Program-made: the position numbers and the translations under genes
Notes under the pieces: generated by a model
Databases searched by the model: none
What the model was told of the DNA's origin: nothing
Seen by the model: only the letters and a program-made list of their open reading frames with translations
Origin: Penicillium oxalicum
Lineage: Eukaryota > Ascomycota > Eurotiomycetes > Eurotiales > Aspergillaceae
DNA length: 64,000 bases
Assembly: GCF_001723175.1 (NCBI RefSeq)
Contig: NC_064652.1
Location: 3,100,001 to 3,164,000 of the forward strand
Direction of reading: 5' to 3'
In this document: piece after piece, positions 12,386 to 22,814 of the stretch
How the letters are laid out: every line of letters begins with the position of its first letter
Numbering within the stretch: position 1 is the first letter of the stretch

Positions 12386-13913
12386 CTGTCGTAGGTGCAA
12401 CTGGCACCGGCAAATCCAAGGTATGAAGAGGCCCTCCCCCGCCAAGTTTGGCAACCTACAAGCGCAAAAGCCAAACTGTAGGGGTCCAGACCCTTGCCGG
12501 GATGGTCGACCGGCTTCCATCCTCAAACAATGGACTAATCGATACAGACAGCTCGCAGTGGACTTGGCCGTCCGATTCAATGGTGAAATCATCAATGGGG
12601 ATGCCATGCAAATGTATCGCGGCCTCCCCATCATCACCAATCAGATCCCTCTGGATGAACGGAAGGGCATCCCCCACCACCTCTTGAGCTGTGTCGATCT
12701 CGAAACTGAGGCATGGCGTATCGGTCACTTCAAAAGAGAAGCGCTGCGATTGATCGCCGAGATTCAAAGTCGCGGCAAGATTCCCATCCTGGTTGGCGGA
12801 ACCCATTACTACACTCAAGCCGTCTTGTTCAAGGACCAACTGGTCGGTGAGGGATCCGACGCGGAGGATGACCATGTGGCAAAGAAAAAACCAGAGCCCG
12901 AATCATCGTCCACGTCCGAGAAATGGCCTATCCTCGACGCCTCGCCAGAAGTGCTCATGGAGAAATTAAAAGAAGTGGACCCAGCCATGGCAGCACGATG
13001 GCACCCCAAAGACGCGCGCAAGATTCGTCGCTCTCTAGAGATATACTTTCAAACTGGGCGACCGGCCTCGGAGATTTATGCCGAACAGCAAGCGGAAAAG
13101 GAAAAAGCCGTGTCGCAGTCAGAGGGACTATTGCGGTTTGACAAGACCTTGATATTTTGGGTCCATGCCGAGAGGGAGGTTCTCAATCAACGCCTGGACG
13201 CGCGAGTGGACGGGATGATCCAGCAAGGCCTGCTGGCCGAGGCGGAGACCATGTTTGATTTTTTACAAAAGAAGGAAGCCGAAGGTATGGAGGTGGACCA
13301 GACTCGGGGCGTGTGGGTGTCGATTGGGTTTAAAGAGCTGGCACCATACTTTACGGCGTGCCGGGAGGGAGGCCGAAGTGAAGAGGAACTGAAAGCCTTG
13401 CGAGACCGCTGCGTCGAGTCCATTCGCAGCGCAACGCGGCAATATGGCACATCACAGATCAAGTGGATCCGGAACAAGTTATGGCGGGCACTCGCTGACA
13501 CGGGAATGACTCGACGCCTATATTTACTCGACAGCAGCGATGTCGACCAGTGGACCAAGTTTATCACGACGCCGTCAGAAGGCATTGTTCAGGCATTGTT
13601 GGACGGCACATCTACGCCCGATCCCAAATCACTTTCTCCCCTGGCGCGGGCAGTGCTTGGCGCCAAAGAAGAGCAAGCGCAGGCTCCGTCCGGGTCGGTC
13701 ATGACGACGTTTACCTGTGATGTCTGTGGGAAAGTTGTGGTAGGCGAGGAGCAGTGGGAGATCCATTTGAAGAGTTATAGTCACAAACGGGGACTCAAGT
13801 CGGCGGCTCGGAAAGCAGAGCGAGATGCTTATTTTCGCAAACGAGCGATGGAGGAACAGCAGAAGGGAGACACATCCGAGAGTCCTGGAGCCGAGTCACG
13901 CGCCAACCCTTGA
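12325..13913 (+). CDS. MOD5: tRNA dimethylallyltransferase (isopentenyltransferase, MOD5 type)
   Basis: Transfers a dimethylallyl group from DMAPP to A37 of tRNAs reading UNN codons. Exons are 12325-12420 and 12552-13913. The splice joins the P-loop GATGTGKSK to LAVDLAVRFNGE, as in the family. Other motifs seen: NGDAMQMYRGLPIITNQ, the IPHH segment and GGTHYYTQ. The C-terminus has a U1-like zinc finger, C-x2-C-x12-H-x5-H (C406, C409, H422, H428 counted from the second ATG), as in MOD5 and human TRIT1. There are two in-frame ATGs. From 12370 the product has 470 residues; from 12325 it has 485, and the extra 15 residues are basic with no acidic residue, like a mitochondrial presequence. This mirrors the known dual-start arrangement of yeast MOD5. 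The dual targeting here is inferred. Confidence 0.93.
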
Positions 13914-14049
13914 ACGTGACTGAATCCCCGAGATCCAGGCCTACTCTACCCATTTCCCACCGTCAGAGAATGTTTTGTGTACGTATTCATGCTTGTATGC
14001 ATCTTGTATAGACGCCGTGGGAGAAAGTTCCTTGGTTAGATATCAGAAA

Positions 14050-16025
14050 TCAATGACCTGCATTCTGCGACTCATGCACAGTCTCCGCCATAGACTCCCG
14101 CCAAGATTTGAACGACGACGACAGAAGATCTCCATGTCCAGACTCTTCCATCTTCACCACCTCAATCACATGAGACCTTTCCAGCTTGCGTATTCTCCAC
14201 ACACCTTCACCCTGAACAACCTGCTTCAGCCCTAAAAAAAGAAGGGGAAAAAAAGAAAAATTAGCCCCCTCGTTGAAACCAAATCTCCCCACCAAAGCCA
14301 ACCCCTACAAGAGGATGATAGAATGATAAGACTCACAATCCAAAAATGCCGCGGCAAAATTTATACAGATATTCCCATCCCAACTGGCCCGTCCCACCTT
14401 TTTCACTTTGCCAGGAATACTCGCCGTCTCCAGTTCTTCCAGCCGATGCACAATACCGTGCTGATCCCGAAATCCCACGATAATCTTGGGAACGCCGAGA
14501 AGAAACGACTGGGCCCAGAATTTGAGCAGTTTGCGCTCATACTTGACCATGTCTCGGTCGTTGCGGATTTCAGCAGACGTTTTGAGTTCTACCCAGTGGA
14601 TTGGATCTTCTTTTCGAGAGGGTTTGCAGTCCCATACTGGACGGGTGGAGGAGAGAGAGAGAGAGAGATGTTAGATCTTGTCTGAGTGAGGTTCCTTTTC
14701 TTTTTTTTGTCTTCTTTCCTTTCCTCCTTTTCAGGACAAGAAGCGATGGAGATCGGGGATCAAACGTACCGGCATCCACTTCACCACCGAGAACCATGCG
14801 AACATGGCCCATGCCAGTTTTCACTACTGAACAATACTGAGCACTGTTGTTGACGACTTGATCTTGACGTGCTTCGATCTCAGCCCGGGGAGTTTCGTCC
14901 CACGGTTTCCGGAGGACGGATAGGGCTTCGAATTTGTATCCTGTTGTTGTCGATCGATCAGTCAGTCATTCTTTATACGTTGGAGGGATTGTGAGAGTCC
15001 CAAAAGGGAAGGGGAGAAAAGCGGGCGAATGAAGAGAGGAGGCAGATGCACGCGAACGAGGTCGGTCGTACCCCAGTACATCATGAGTTCTTGCGAGGCC
15101 ATTCCCGGAGGCATTCTTTGGTTCTTTTGAACTTGTTTCTGTCGATTCTTGTAGGCATTGTTTTCCTCGATGAATCTGTTGGGGGAAGAGAACTGTTAGA
15201 TCACCAGGGTTGGGAGTATGTATATCAATCATGAAATTGCATCTTGGCTGGTATTTCATACATTGTTCCCTGCTTCGATTTAGTGATTTGCTTTCTTTTG
15301 GGGGGGGAGCAAAGCTTGGTTTCTACTCGTTGTCTTACCTGGAAACATGTTGCGTTCATCTCGAAGCTGTGCCAGAGAGGAGGGAGAGGGCGGATTAGTT
15401 ACTCGATTTTCATCCGCTTCTCGAAGAGCAAAAATCGTTACGTTTGAAGTGGAACAAGAGCACTTACCCATTCATCATATCAAACGGAGCAGTCAAAATC
15501 TGGAAGTTCATCAAAGCGTTCAGCACACTCCTCGTTTTCCACAAGAACCAACTCGCCGAGTCATCTCCTCTCAGTCCTTTCCATACCTTGGTCATCATGC
15601 CTCGCCACGTAATCACATCCGTTTCACACTTCTTGCCCGTCTCCTTTTCCATCGCCATCACCGTATCGAGCAATGCATCCAGGTGCTCATCAGCGGAATC
15701 ATCCAGCTTTTGGAACGTATCAAACCCGACGTTCAAATCGGCCGGCAAAGCCGGCGGATAATAGTATGCAATTGATGCATCGCCTAATGAGAACCGACGT
15801 TCTTCATCATAGGAGAAGCATGCGATTTCCTGTTGATTTATTTTAGACAGGAGGATCTTTTTTGTTTCCCCACAGTATGTGTTGTGACTGCGTGGCGTAC
15901 TCGGCTGGAGACTGGGAGATTGGAGAGGCTTTGCGTTGGACGGACTTTACCTTTGGTCTGCGGATCGTCGTGTTCACTCCACCGAAGCGAGCTATCGGTT
16001 GAATTTCAAAGAGCGCACGACTCAT
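14050..16025 (-). CDS. RAI1: RAI1/DXO-family decapping nuclease
   Basis: Partner of the nuclear 5'-3' exonuclease Rat1; family members remove aberrant 5' ends (NAD, triphosphate or incomplete caps) from RNA. I join seven exons: 16025-15951, 15829-15468, 15366-15339, 15192-15072, 14940-14770, 14636-14337 and 14231-14050, giving 412 residues. Landmarks are EIACFSYDEER near the start, TWRGMMTKVW, YWGYKFEAL, the catalytic GGEVDAVWD (E249, D251) and VELKTS (E269, K271), then KFWAQSFLLGVPKIIVGFRD. These match S. pombe Rai1 in order and spacing. Exon 3 has only 28 bases. Its junction with exon 4 keeps frame only when the CTAACAG acceptor is used, giving CFQFSSPNRFIEEN; that junction is the least certain. 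The gene is convergent with MOD5 and divergent from GET4. Confidence 0.92.
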
Positions 16026-16840
16026 CTTGAGATCTAATTGGGAAGGGGAAGACAGGCTTAGAGATGGGTTTGACGAGGAGACTTGGGCGAGTGGAGTGGT
16101 GAATCATGCGATCATCTACCCCGTTTCGTTTGCGCCTTGCTTTACCTTGCGATGCGATGCGATATGCTTGGCGTCCAAGAGAAAAGCTGGCGCAAAGAGG
16201 CCAATGGTCTGCGCCGTGACAAGTCTTTAAGCTCCAAGGCTTAAAGATTTCAATTGCGCTGCACCGTACTGTTCAAAGGTCTGGCCTTGGTAGCAGAGCG
16301 ATCGCAAAGGATCTTGGTCTCAGTCGCGCCGGAATGCTGCGCTCTTCGGGTTCTTTTGCGGACGAGGATCACGGAGATGGCGGAGGAATCGCGATCTGGT
16401 CGACTGCTTGAACTATCTCCAAAGCCACGGTAATCTTCGTACGGAATGCTTTGAATCGGTGCCGTCGGCGATATTGGAAGGAATTGATCAAGCTATAAAG
16501 ACACCCCTAGTATCAATAAAATGTACGTTATTTTTTCCTGGGCAGGTTTCTCCGGTACTTGCAAGCAGGCTGCAAAAGCTCCCACGGGAAGCGCAGCTTT
16601 TCTCGGCACCCAAAATCACCGACTTGACCAGCTCTTCTCCCCGTTTCCCCACCAAACTCCATTGATTGTCTCTTTCTCCCCCGCGGTCTCTGCATCTTCC
16701 GTCTGTTTTGCTTTTGGTGAACGACGCTTCATTTTCGACTCGTTCTTCAGTCGGCAGAAGTCTGTTTTTTTTGTCACTCACACGTCTGACCATCATTTCC
16801 CTCTCCGGCAGCGTCGTGACCCATACCGAATTCACTCACG
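16026..16840. promoter_or_regulatory. divergent promoter, RAI1 / GET4
   Basis: About 815 bases between two divergent starts. It contains CT- and T-rich leader sequence before GET4 (16640-16840). I see no conserved operator or convincing reading frame. Confidence 0.5.
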
Positions 16841-18173
16841 ATGACGTCCCGAATTGACAAAGTCATCGCTCGCCAGCAAGAAAAGTACGCCTACATCAAA
16901 TCTCTTTATTGCCCCTCCTTACTCTCCAGTTAAAAAACTTCTCTAACCTCGATCTCCTCGGAATAGAATCACAGCCGGTGCTTACTATGAAGCCCACCAA
17001 CAACTCCGTGTCATTGCGGCGCGCTACATCAAGGCGGCCAATTGGGATGCCGCTGCCGAGTTGTTAGCCGGTGGAGCCACGGCTCTCTTGCGAGCAGGTT
17101 CACAGCAGGGTGCCTCGGCTAGTGGTGGTGATTTGGCAATCATGCTGGTGACGGACGTGTACAACAAGGCCGAGTGGGAGATTCGGGGTGGTGATGATGA
17201 TACGGAGGGGCGGGCACGAAAGAGTGAGTTTGATCAACAGTGGGATCCTTGGCCCTTTTCTCTTCCTTTTTTTTGTTTGCTTGATCCTTCTGGTGGTGAT
17301 GGTGTGGGGGCAAATGCTGATTGATTTGACATTTCCGTCGTGGGATGAAAAACAGAGCGCCTCATTGAGCTTTTGCGTGAATTCCCGTCGGAGGAACCGA
17401 CGAGGAAACGCTACATTCAGGAAATGATCGGGTGGAGTGGTCGATATGGTCCGTTGGAACGGGGTGATCCGGAGCTTCACCATGCAGCTGGTTCGGTGTA
17501 TGCTGAGGGTGAGTCTTACGCTACGGGAGGGGGCAAAGAGAACAGGTTGTGACTATGAAACCTGTGGAATTGTAAACTCACTCGTCTTCATTGTGTAGAC
17601 AACGAGCCCTACGACGCCGAGAAGCACCTGATCCTGGGAACATCCGAATCCGCAGAAACGCTGGCCAGACTCGAATTCGAATGGTACACGCATGACGAGC
17701 CCCATACCGCTGCTCTCTACGCCTCCCGCGCCGTCTTCCCCTATCTGTTGACTGGCAACATCCGCAGCGCCAACAAGGCCCTGCTCATCTTTACCTCACG
17801 CCTGTCTACTGCCAACCCGGCGCTCGGGGTCCAGGATGTCAGCAGTGCCAACTCGGATATTCGCTTGTATCCTGCACTGCCTCTGCTCAATTTCCTCAGT
17901 CTGCTGATGCTCACGATCCAGCGCGCCAGTGGCGATCTGTTCCGGCAGCTGACGGCGCACTATGCCGCGCAAATTCGGGACGTGGGGATCTGGAATGATG
18001 TGCTTGCTCAGATTGGTGAGCAATACTTTAGCATCAAGGTTCCTCGACAGGGAAACCCCTTGTTGGATATGATGGGGAACATGTTCTTTGGCGGTGGCCA
18101 AGGTCAAGGCCAGGCCGGTGGTCGTTCCACGAAGAAGGTTGCGGCACCCCCGTCCAGCATGGAGTTGGATTAG
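16841..18173 (+). CDS. GET4: GET4, guided entry of tail-anchored proteins factor
   Basis: Cytosolic adaptor that with Get5 links Sgt2 to the Get3 ATPase and hands over tail-anchored membrane proteins bound for the ER. Four exons (16841-16884, 16967-17223, 17356-17508, 17599-18173) join in frame to 342 residues. The helical-repeat GET4/DUF410 family is recognised from YYEAHQQLRVIAARYIKA near the start, then LLREFPSEEPTRKRYIQEMI, the block beginning DAEKHLILGT, and a downstream LLNFLSLLMLTIQR segment. The C-terminus is Gly/Gln-rich and ends SSMELD. The start at 16841 opens with MTSRIDKVIARQQEK and splices directly into the conserved first helix. It is convergent with the unidentified gene that follows. 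Confidence 0.93.
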
Positions 18174-18392
18174 GTGTCCGTTGGAGAAGAGCTCATCAGA
18201 GCCGGTGGATGTCGTATGTGGGGAGGGAGCGCTCTCTGCTTTGGTAGTGTATCAAAGCCGGACGTCGTCTGAATAATGGTGTTATGATATTGTGCACAGT
18301 CGACTCTCAATCAGCATGGACAGCGAAGATTTCACGTTCCTCTTCTTTTTGCTCTTTCTCTCTCTCTTGGGTGCTTTTTTCTTGCTCATGAC

Positions 18393-19386
18393 TTAGGATC
18401 GCACATCTGTTTCTGGTTCAAACATCCAATTGTCGTCATCTAGCGCGGCGACTTTTTTGCGTAGACTCTCTTGGACAATGTTGAAGATTTCTATACGCCA
18501 TCCCCCCGCTCATTGATCAGTATCGTTGCTCTTTGCCTCCCCTCCATCCGAGAGGAAAAACATCGCCGTGGCCAGGCAGGCCAAAAAGGAGGACAAGACA
18601 AGAAACTCACCATCTGGCTCTCCAGTTGACTGACGATTCCGATGCCGAATCACCATTTCAACCAGCGCAGCTTCGAACTCTACACCGTCACAGCAAACAG
18701 ATCTATCATCAGCAGAGGTCCACGTCACGTCATCCATCGACTCTTTTCCCTTTTTTTCCCTCCGATCCTCGTCCCCAGAAATCTGGCAGAGCGAAGAGAA
18801 CCAAAAAAAAAAGAAAAAATCCAGATCCGAACGAAGAAAAAAAAGAGGGAGAAAAAGAAAACCAGAGGAACATACTCTCTTTATCCACACCACTCAACTC
18901 TGCACCAAACGCAATCTCCCCATTCCCACTCCCTCCCGCATCCAGATCATCCAGTTCCTCCCCGTCTCCAGTCTCGCTGACAAGCGCCTGCGGTGGCAAC
19001 CGCGGCACCTCCAATTTGTACCCGCCATTCTTGTCACGCACCACAATCTCCCTGTTGTCCGGGGCCATTTTGATGGTGCGCGACGTCTCTGTGGACGAGT
19101 GTTTGAGGCGGTGGACTGCGGCGCGGCTTGTGGTGATACCGGTACCGGTAGAATGATCGTGGGAATGCATGTTGGCGCCACGGGGATATGAAGGTGGGGG
19201 CATGGATGGGATATGGCCAGAAGAGGGATGAGGATTGAGATGAGGGTGGAAATGCGAATGAGAATGAGAGTATGATTGAGTAGCCGGAGGAGGAGGGGGA
19301 GGAGGCATAGTCGCAGGGCCGGTTGACGCAGGTCGGCGGCTAAGGGTTTGATGGAACAGGTTGCGGCGAACGGATGGCTGGGTCAT
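18393..19386 (-). CDS. unidentified protein, three exons
   Basis: I do not recognise the family. Exons 19386-18876, 18679-18611 and 18490-18393 all have good GT-AG borders and join in one frame to 225 residues ending at TAA. That makes a real gene likely. The N-terminus starts MTQPSVRRNLFHQTLSRR and leads into a low-complexity Pro/His/Ser region (about 25-80). A more ordered segment, EIVVRDKNGGYKLEVPRLPP, follows, then an acidic stretch. The last two exons encode a helical C-terminus with FEAALVEMVIRHRNRQ, FNIVQESLRKKVAAL and the ending DDDNWMFEPETDVRS. No signal peptide or membrane segment is seen. The layout suggests a small nuclear or cytosolic adaptor subunit, but no function can be assigned. 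Confidence 0.7.
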
Positions 19387-20538
19387 GGTGACGAGTGAAG
19401 ACGATTCCGGGGGGGAAAGATGATTAATTATACTTTGGGTGAACGAGGAGGAATCGACGATGATTGTTGTCTGTAGTGTTGATGATTGGTGAGCTGGGAT
19501 CGTCTCGTACTTTTGACTTTGGGCGAGTCGAGGGAGCTTTCCTTTTTTTGTTTTGTTTTGGCGGGAGTGACTTGAGGGGATTCGAGTGATTGGCGGGCCA
19601 GTGCGTCGGGTGCTGGATGTGTTTTTCTGTGATCGGGTAGAAGGGATGTTGTAGAGAAGAGGGATTCGGGGAATGAGTGCGTTGAGACGACTAGCGAGGG
19701 TTACTCAAACGAGTGTCGTGGCTTGGTGCCGGACGTTTCGAATGGTGGAAAACCTGGACGGGGGGAGTAAACAAGTGGTGATGGTGTCGATAGAGAGAAT
19801 CGCAAGCCTGTCAGTCCCGCAGGTGGAGTTTCATCCAAATCGCTGCGAACGGACGATAAGCCTCGGCGACGGAATGGACCATGCGAGATTACGCCAATGG
19901 ATGAGCTTCGTGGACATTCAAGGACGCTACGGAACTCGGAATGCAAGTGGAGTGAGCACAAGGGTTGCCAATATTGGAACTATTGATCATCGTGATCCTC
20001 TGTTGGCGTTTAAGAAACTGTTGGTCTACTACTGTAGCTGAAGAATGATCAACAGCCTTGCTGGAGGCGAAGAGCTGCAACACCTTATTTGGTATTGGCC
20101 ACTACGTCAGGTACGGACAGTCCGAGCTGTCCCAGGTGCCGTCAATTCCGCTATCCCGATGTCTTTCGTTACAATGGGTGAGTGGAAGATGTGTCACTCT
20201 GAGTACAGAAGCTGGACCTATATTGACTACGCAGTGTGCATAAGTGAGCTTTGTTGCCCGTATCAAACCCTCAACTTCTGTCAGTCCTGTACTATGCATG
20301 CTGAATCATTTCCTTCAGCTTGTAATCGTAGCTGCGCGAGCGAATCCGCGGCGGTGTAATTAAACTGCTCTAATCCGTTCATCTGCTTATCGCTTATCGA
20401 TTGTGAAATCACTTCGACCCTTGCTGCTTATCGCGACAACGCGTCCATTTTCGCGTCTCGTTCTCCATGACCGCTTTCCTCCCCCACATTTTCCCTTGCC
20501 ATTGATCCATCTCTTCCCCCTCAAATTGAATCCTCGCG
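19387..20538. other. intergenic, divergent promoter region
   Basis: About 1.15 kb between the unidentified minus-strand gene and RFC4. An open frame at 19673-20041 (122 residues) shows no motif, homology or splice support and is not called. The last 60 bases before RFC4 are CT-rich leader. Confidence 0.5.
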
Positions 20539-21978
20539 ATGGTCCAAGCCGAGTCCTCCAAAGCTGCCGAGCGTAATGGCTTGCGCTCTGTTACAGCAGG
20601 GGCTCCTGCAGACTACGAGCTCCCCTGGTAAGCAAGGCCCCGGCGGTAACTTTGGTGACCTCGGTGAATTCGCGAGACAAAATTCCGAGCTGACTTTGTA
20701 CTTCGCTTTTCTTTTCCCTTAATTGCAGGGTCGAAAAATACAGACCCGTTTTTCTTGATGACATCGTTGGAAACACGGAGACGGTAGAACGGCTGAAGAT
20801 TATCGCCAAGGATGGTAATATGCCTCACGTTATTATCTCCGGGATGCCGGGAATTGGAAAAACAACATCGGTCCAGTGTCTGGCTCGGCAATTACTGGGG
20901 GATGCGTACAAGGAGGCGGTACTCGAATTGAATGCAAGTGATGAGCGAGGTAGGTCGTCTTTTTCTTGTTGCCAAAGCTGGTTCCGTACTTATTTTGCCA
21001 ACCCTCCCGTGCCCAGGTATCGACGTGGTCCGGAATCGAATTAAGGGTTTCGCTCAAAAAAAGGTCACTTTGCCACCGGGGAGGCACAAGTTGGTTATTC
21101 TCGATGAAGCTGATAGGTATGGAAATGGTCTGCGGGTGTCCCTAATGTGGATCATAGGGTGACTGTTTCTTTTGGATGATTGCTTACCTTCAATTTGCCT
21201 TGTAGTATGACCCCCGGCGCACAACAAGCCCTGCGCCGAACCATGGAGATTTACTCCACCACGACCCGTTTCGCATTTGCCTGCAATCAGTCCAACAAGA
21301 TCATCGAACCCTTGCAATCCCGCTGTGCCATTCTACGCTACGCCCGTTTGACTGACGCCCAGGTCGTCAAGCGAATCTTGCAGATCTGCGAGGCGGAACA
21401 GGTGCAACACTCGGAAGATGGAATCGCCGCACTGGTCTTCAGTGCCGAGGGAGACATGCGGCAGGCGATCAACAACTTGCAAAGTACTTGGTCCGGTTTT
21501 GGCTTTGTGAGCGGAGACAACGTCTTTCGCGTGGTCGACAGCCCTCACCCGGTCAAGGTACAGGCAATGATTAAAGCTTGCTGGGAGGGGAAAATGACGT
21601 GGGGGGGAAAAATCGATGCTGCATTGGAGATTCTGAATGAGCTCTGGTAAGATCAGTCGCGCTGGCGATGATGGAAATGACCCCTTTTAGCGTAGAGAAC
21701 TTGTTCTCGGTTCGATTCAATTCTGGGCGTTGAAACTAATCTACTCGTACAGGACGCTGGGTTATTCATCCCACGACATCATCAGCACCATGTTCCGCGT
21801 CACAAAGACCATCCCGACTCTCTCAGAGCATTCCAAGTTGGAATTCATCAAGGAGATTGGATTCACGCACATGCGGATCTTGGACGGTGTTCAGTCGCTC
21901 CTCCAGCTGAGTGGATGCGTTGCCAAGCTTTGCAAGATCAACATGAAGCCGGAACTGTTTAAGCCCATCCAGGTTTGA
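20539..21978 (+). CDS. RFC4: replication factor C small subunit (yeast Rfc4 / human RFC2)
   Basis: AAA+ clamp-loader subunit that helps open and load PCNA at primer-template junctions. Five exons (20539-20627, 20729-20949, 21017-21116, 21206-21646, 21753-21978) give 358 residues. Seen: ELPWVEKYRP (RFC box II), Walker [10 protein letters not shown] (68-76), [14 protein letters not shown], Walker [10 protein letters not shown] (D133, E134), the arginine-finger SRC motif (175-177), [13 protein letters not shown] and [15 protein letters not shown]. The order and wording match yeast Rfc4 rather than Rfc2, Rfc3 or Rfc5. LNASDER differs from the common LNASDDR by one conservative change. A six-residue insertion (267-272) in the helix after ACWEGK is not expected in the family. 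Confidence 0.95.
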
Positions 21979-22814
21979 AGGATCGGAGAGACGGACGAAG
22001 GTTTTCATGTCATATGTAGCATAATTCCCCTGGCGTTTCGGGTGGTGAGTTTCATCAAAACAAGTCAATGGTGTATGATTTTCTGGAGTATTGAGGTGTC
22101 GTGCAGCTCAACCGTACCGCGATGGCGTATGTTCCGAGTAAAACTTCCTGCACGGGCCTGTCCATTTTGTTGCTCGGCCATGCGCAATCTACGTAGTCTT
22201 TTTTTTTCAAAAACAAAAGTAGAAATAGGGGAAAAAACAGCCTGTGCCACTTGGTGGTTTGATCACTTTAAGCTCAAGGCTGAACTGTCATCATCGACGT
22301 TGAAACCTACCCAATCTCTCAGCTTTTTCAGGTTGAGGAAATTCTTCCCTTTATATCCCACCATTCATGTCCACGCGAGATCTAACCACTCAAGTTACTA
22401 CGCTCACTATGATTTACCAGAATGAGAGACAGTTTTTTTTTTCATACGACCACTGACACAGTGGAGGATCAACGAGGTGCGTTAGCCTCATGACTGACTC
22501 GACCGAATGACGGAGAAGCGGGGAATGGCCGACCTGGTGGAGACTGGAGACTCCCGTGAACCCGCGAGAGAAATCCATCTCGACCCGGTCTCCACTCAGC
22601 CACCGTCAACCACCCGACGCAGCTCTCCTCCATTTTGCGCTGAACACGACCGCCCTCAATCTAACCGCTTCTCCACGAGACACGAGCGAATCTTCTCCAG
22701 CCGAACCGATTCACGCGCCTTCTCTTTCGACCCTGTGCGATCAAGGGCAGGATTCTCCCACGCGTTCCTCGAGCTGCCCCTCCCTCCACCGCAGCTTGAT
22801 GGAGTGGAGGCGCC
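21979..22814. promoter_or_regulatory. 3' flank of RFC4 and promoter of the Zn2Cys6 gene
   Basis: No gene is seen. The right half is GC-rich and contains several short frames and ATGs ahead of the Zn2Cys6 start, so its leader may carry upstream ORFs. One CGG-N8-CGG element is listed separately. Confidence 0.5.
22603..22616 (-). promoter_or_regulatory. CGG-N8-CGG element upstream of the regulator
   Basis: On the plus strand this reads CCG, eight bases, CCG; on the minus strand it is CGG-N8-CGG, the spacing described for AmyR-type Zn2Cys6 proteins. It lies about 200 bases before the regulator's ATG and could serve autoregulation. One such site in a region of this length can easily occur by chance. 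Confidence 0.3.

Noticed and set aside
12043..12474. 143-residue minus-strand frame with one hydrophobic segment
   Set aside because: It covers the divergent promoter and the first exon of MOD5 on the opposite strand; no family resemblance.
19673..20041. 122-residue plus-strand frame between two genes
   Set aside because: No motif, no splice context, and it lies in a divergent promoter region.
21706..21722. CGGTTCGATTC, resembling a tRNA B box inside an RFC4 intron
   Set aside because: No acceptor stem or D arm at the right distance; the intron is only 106 bases and is explained by splicing.
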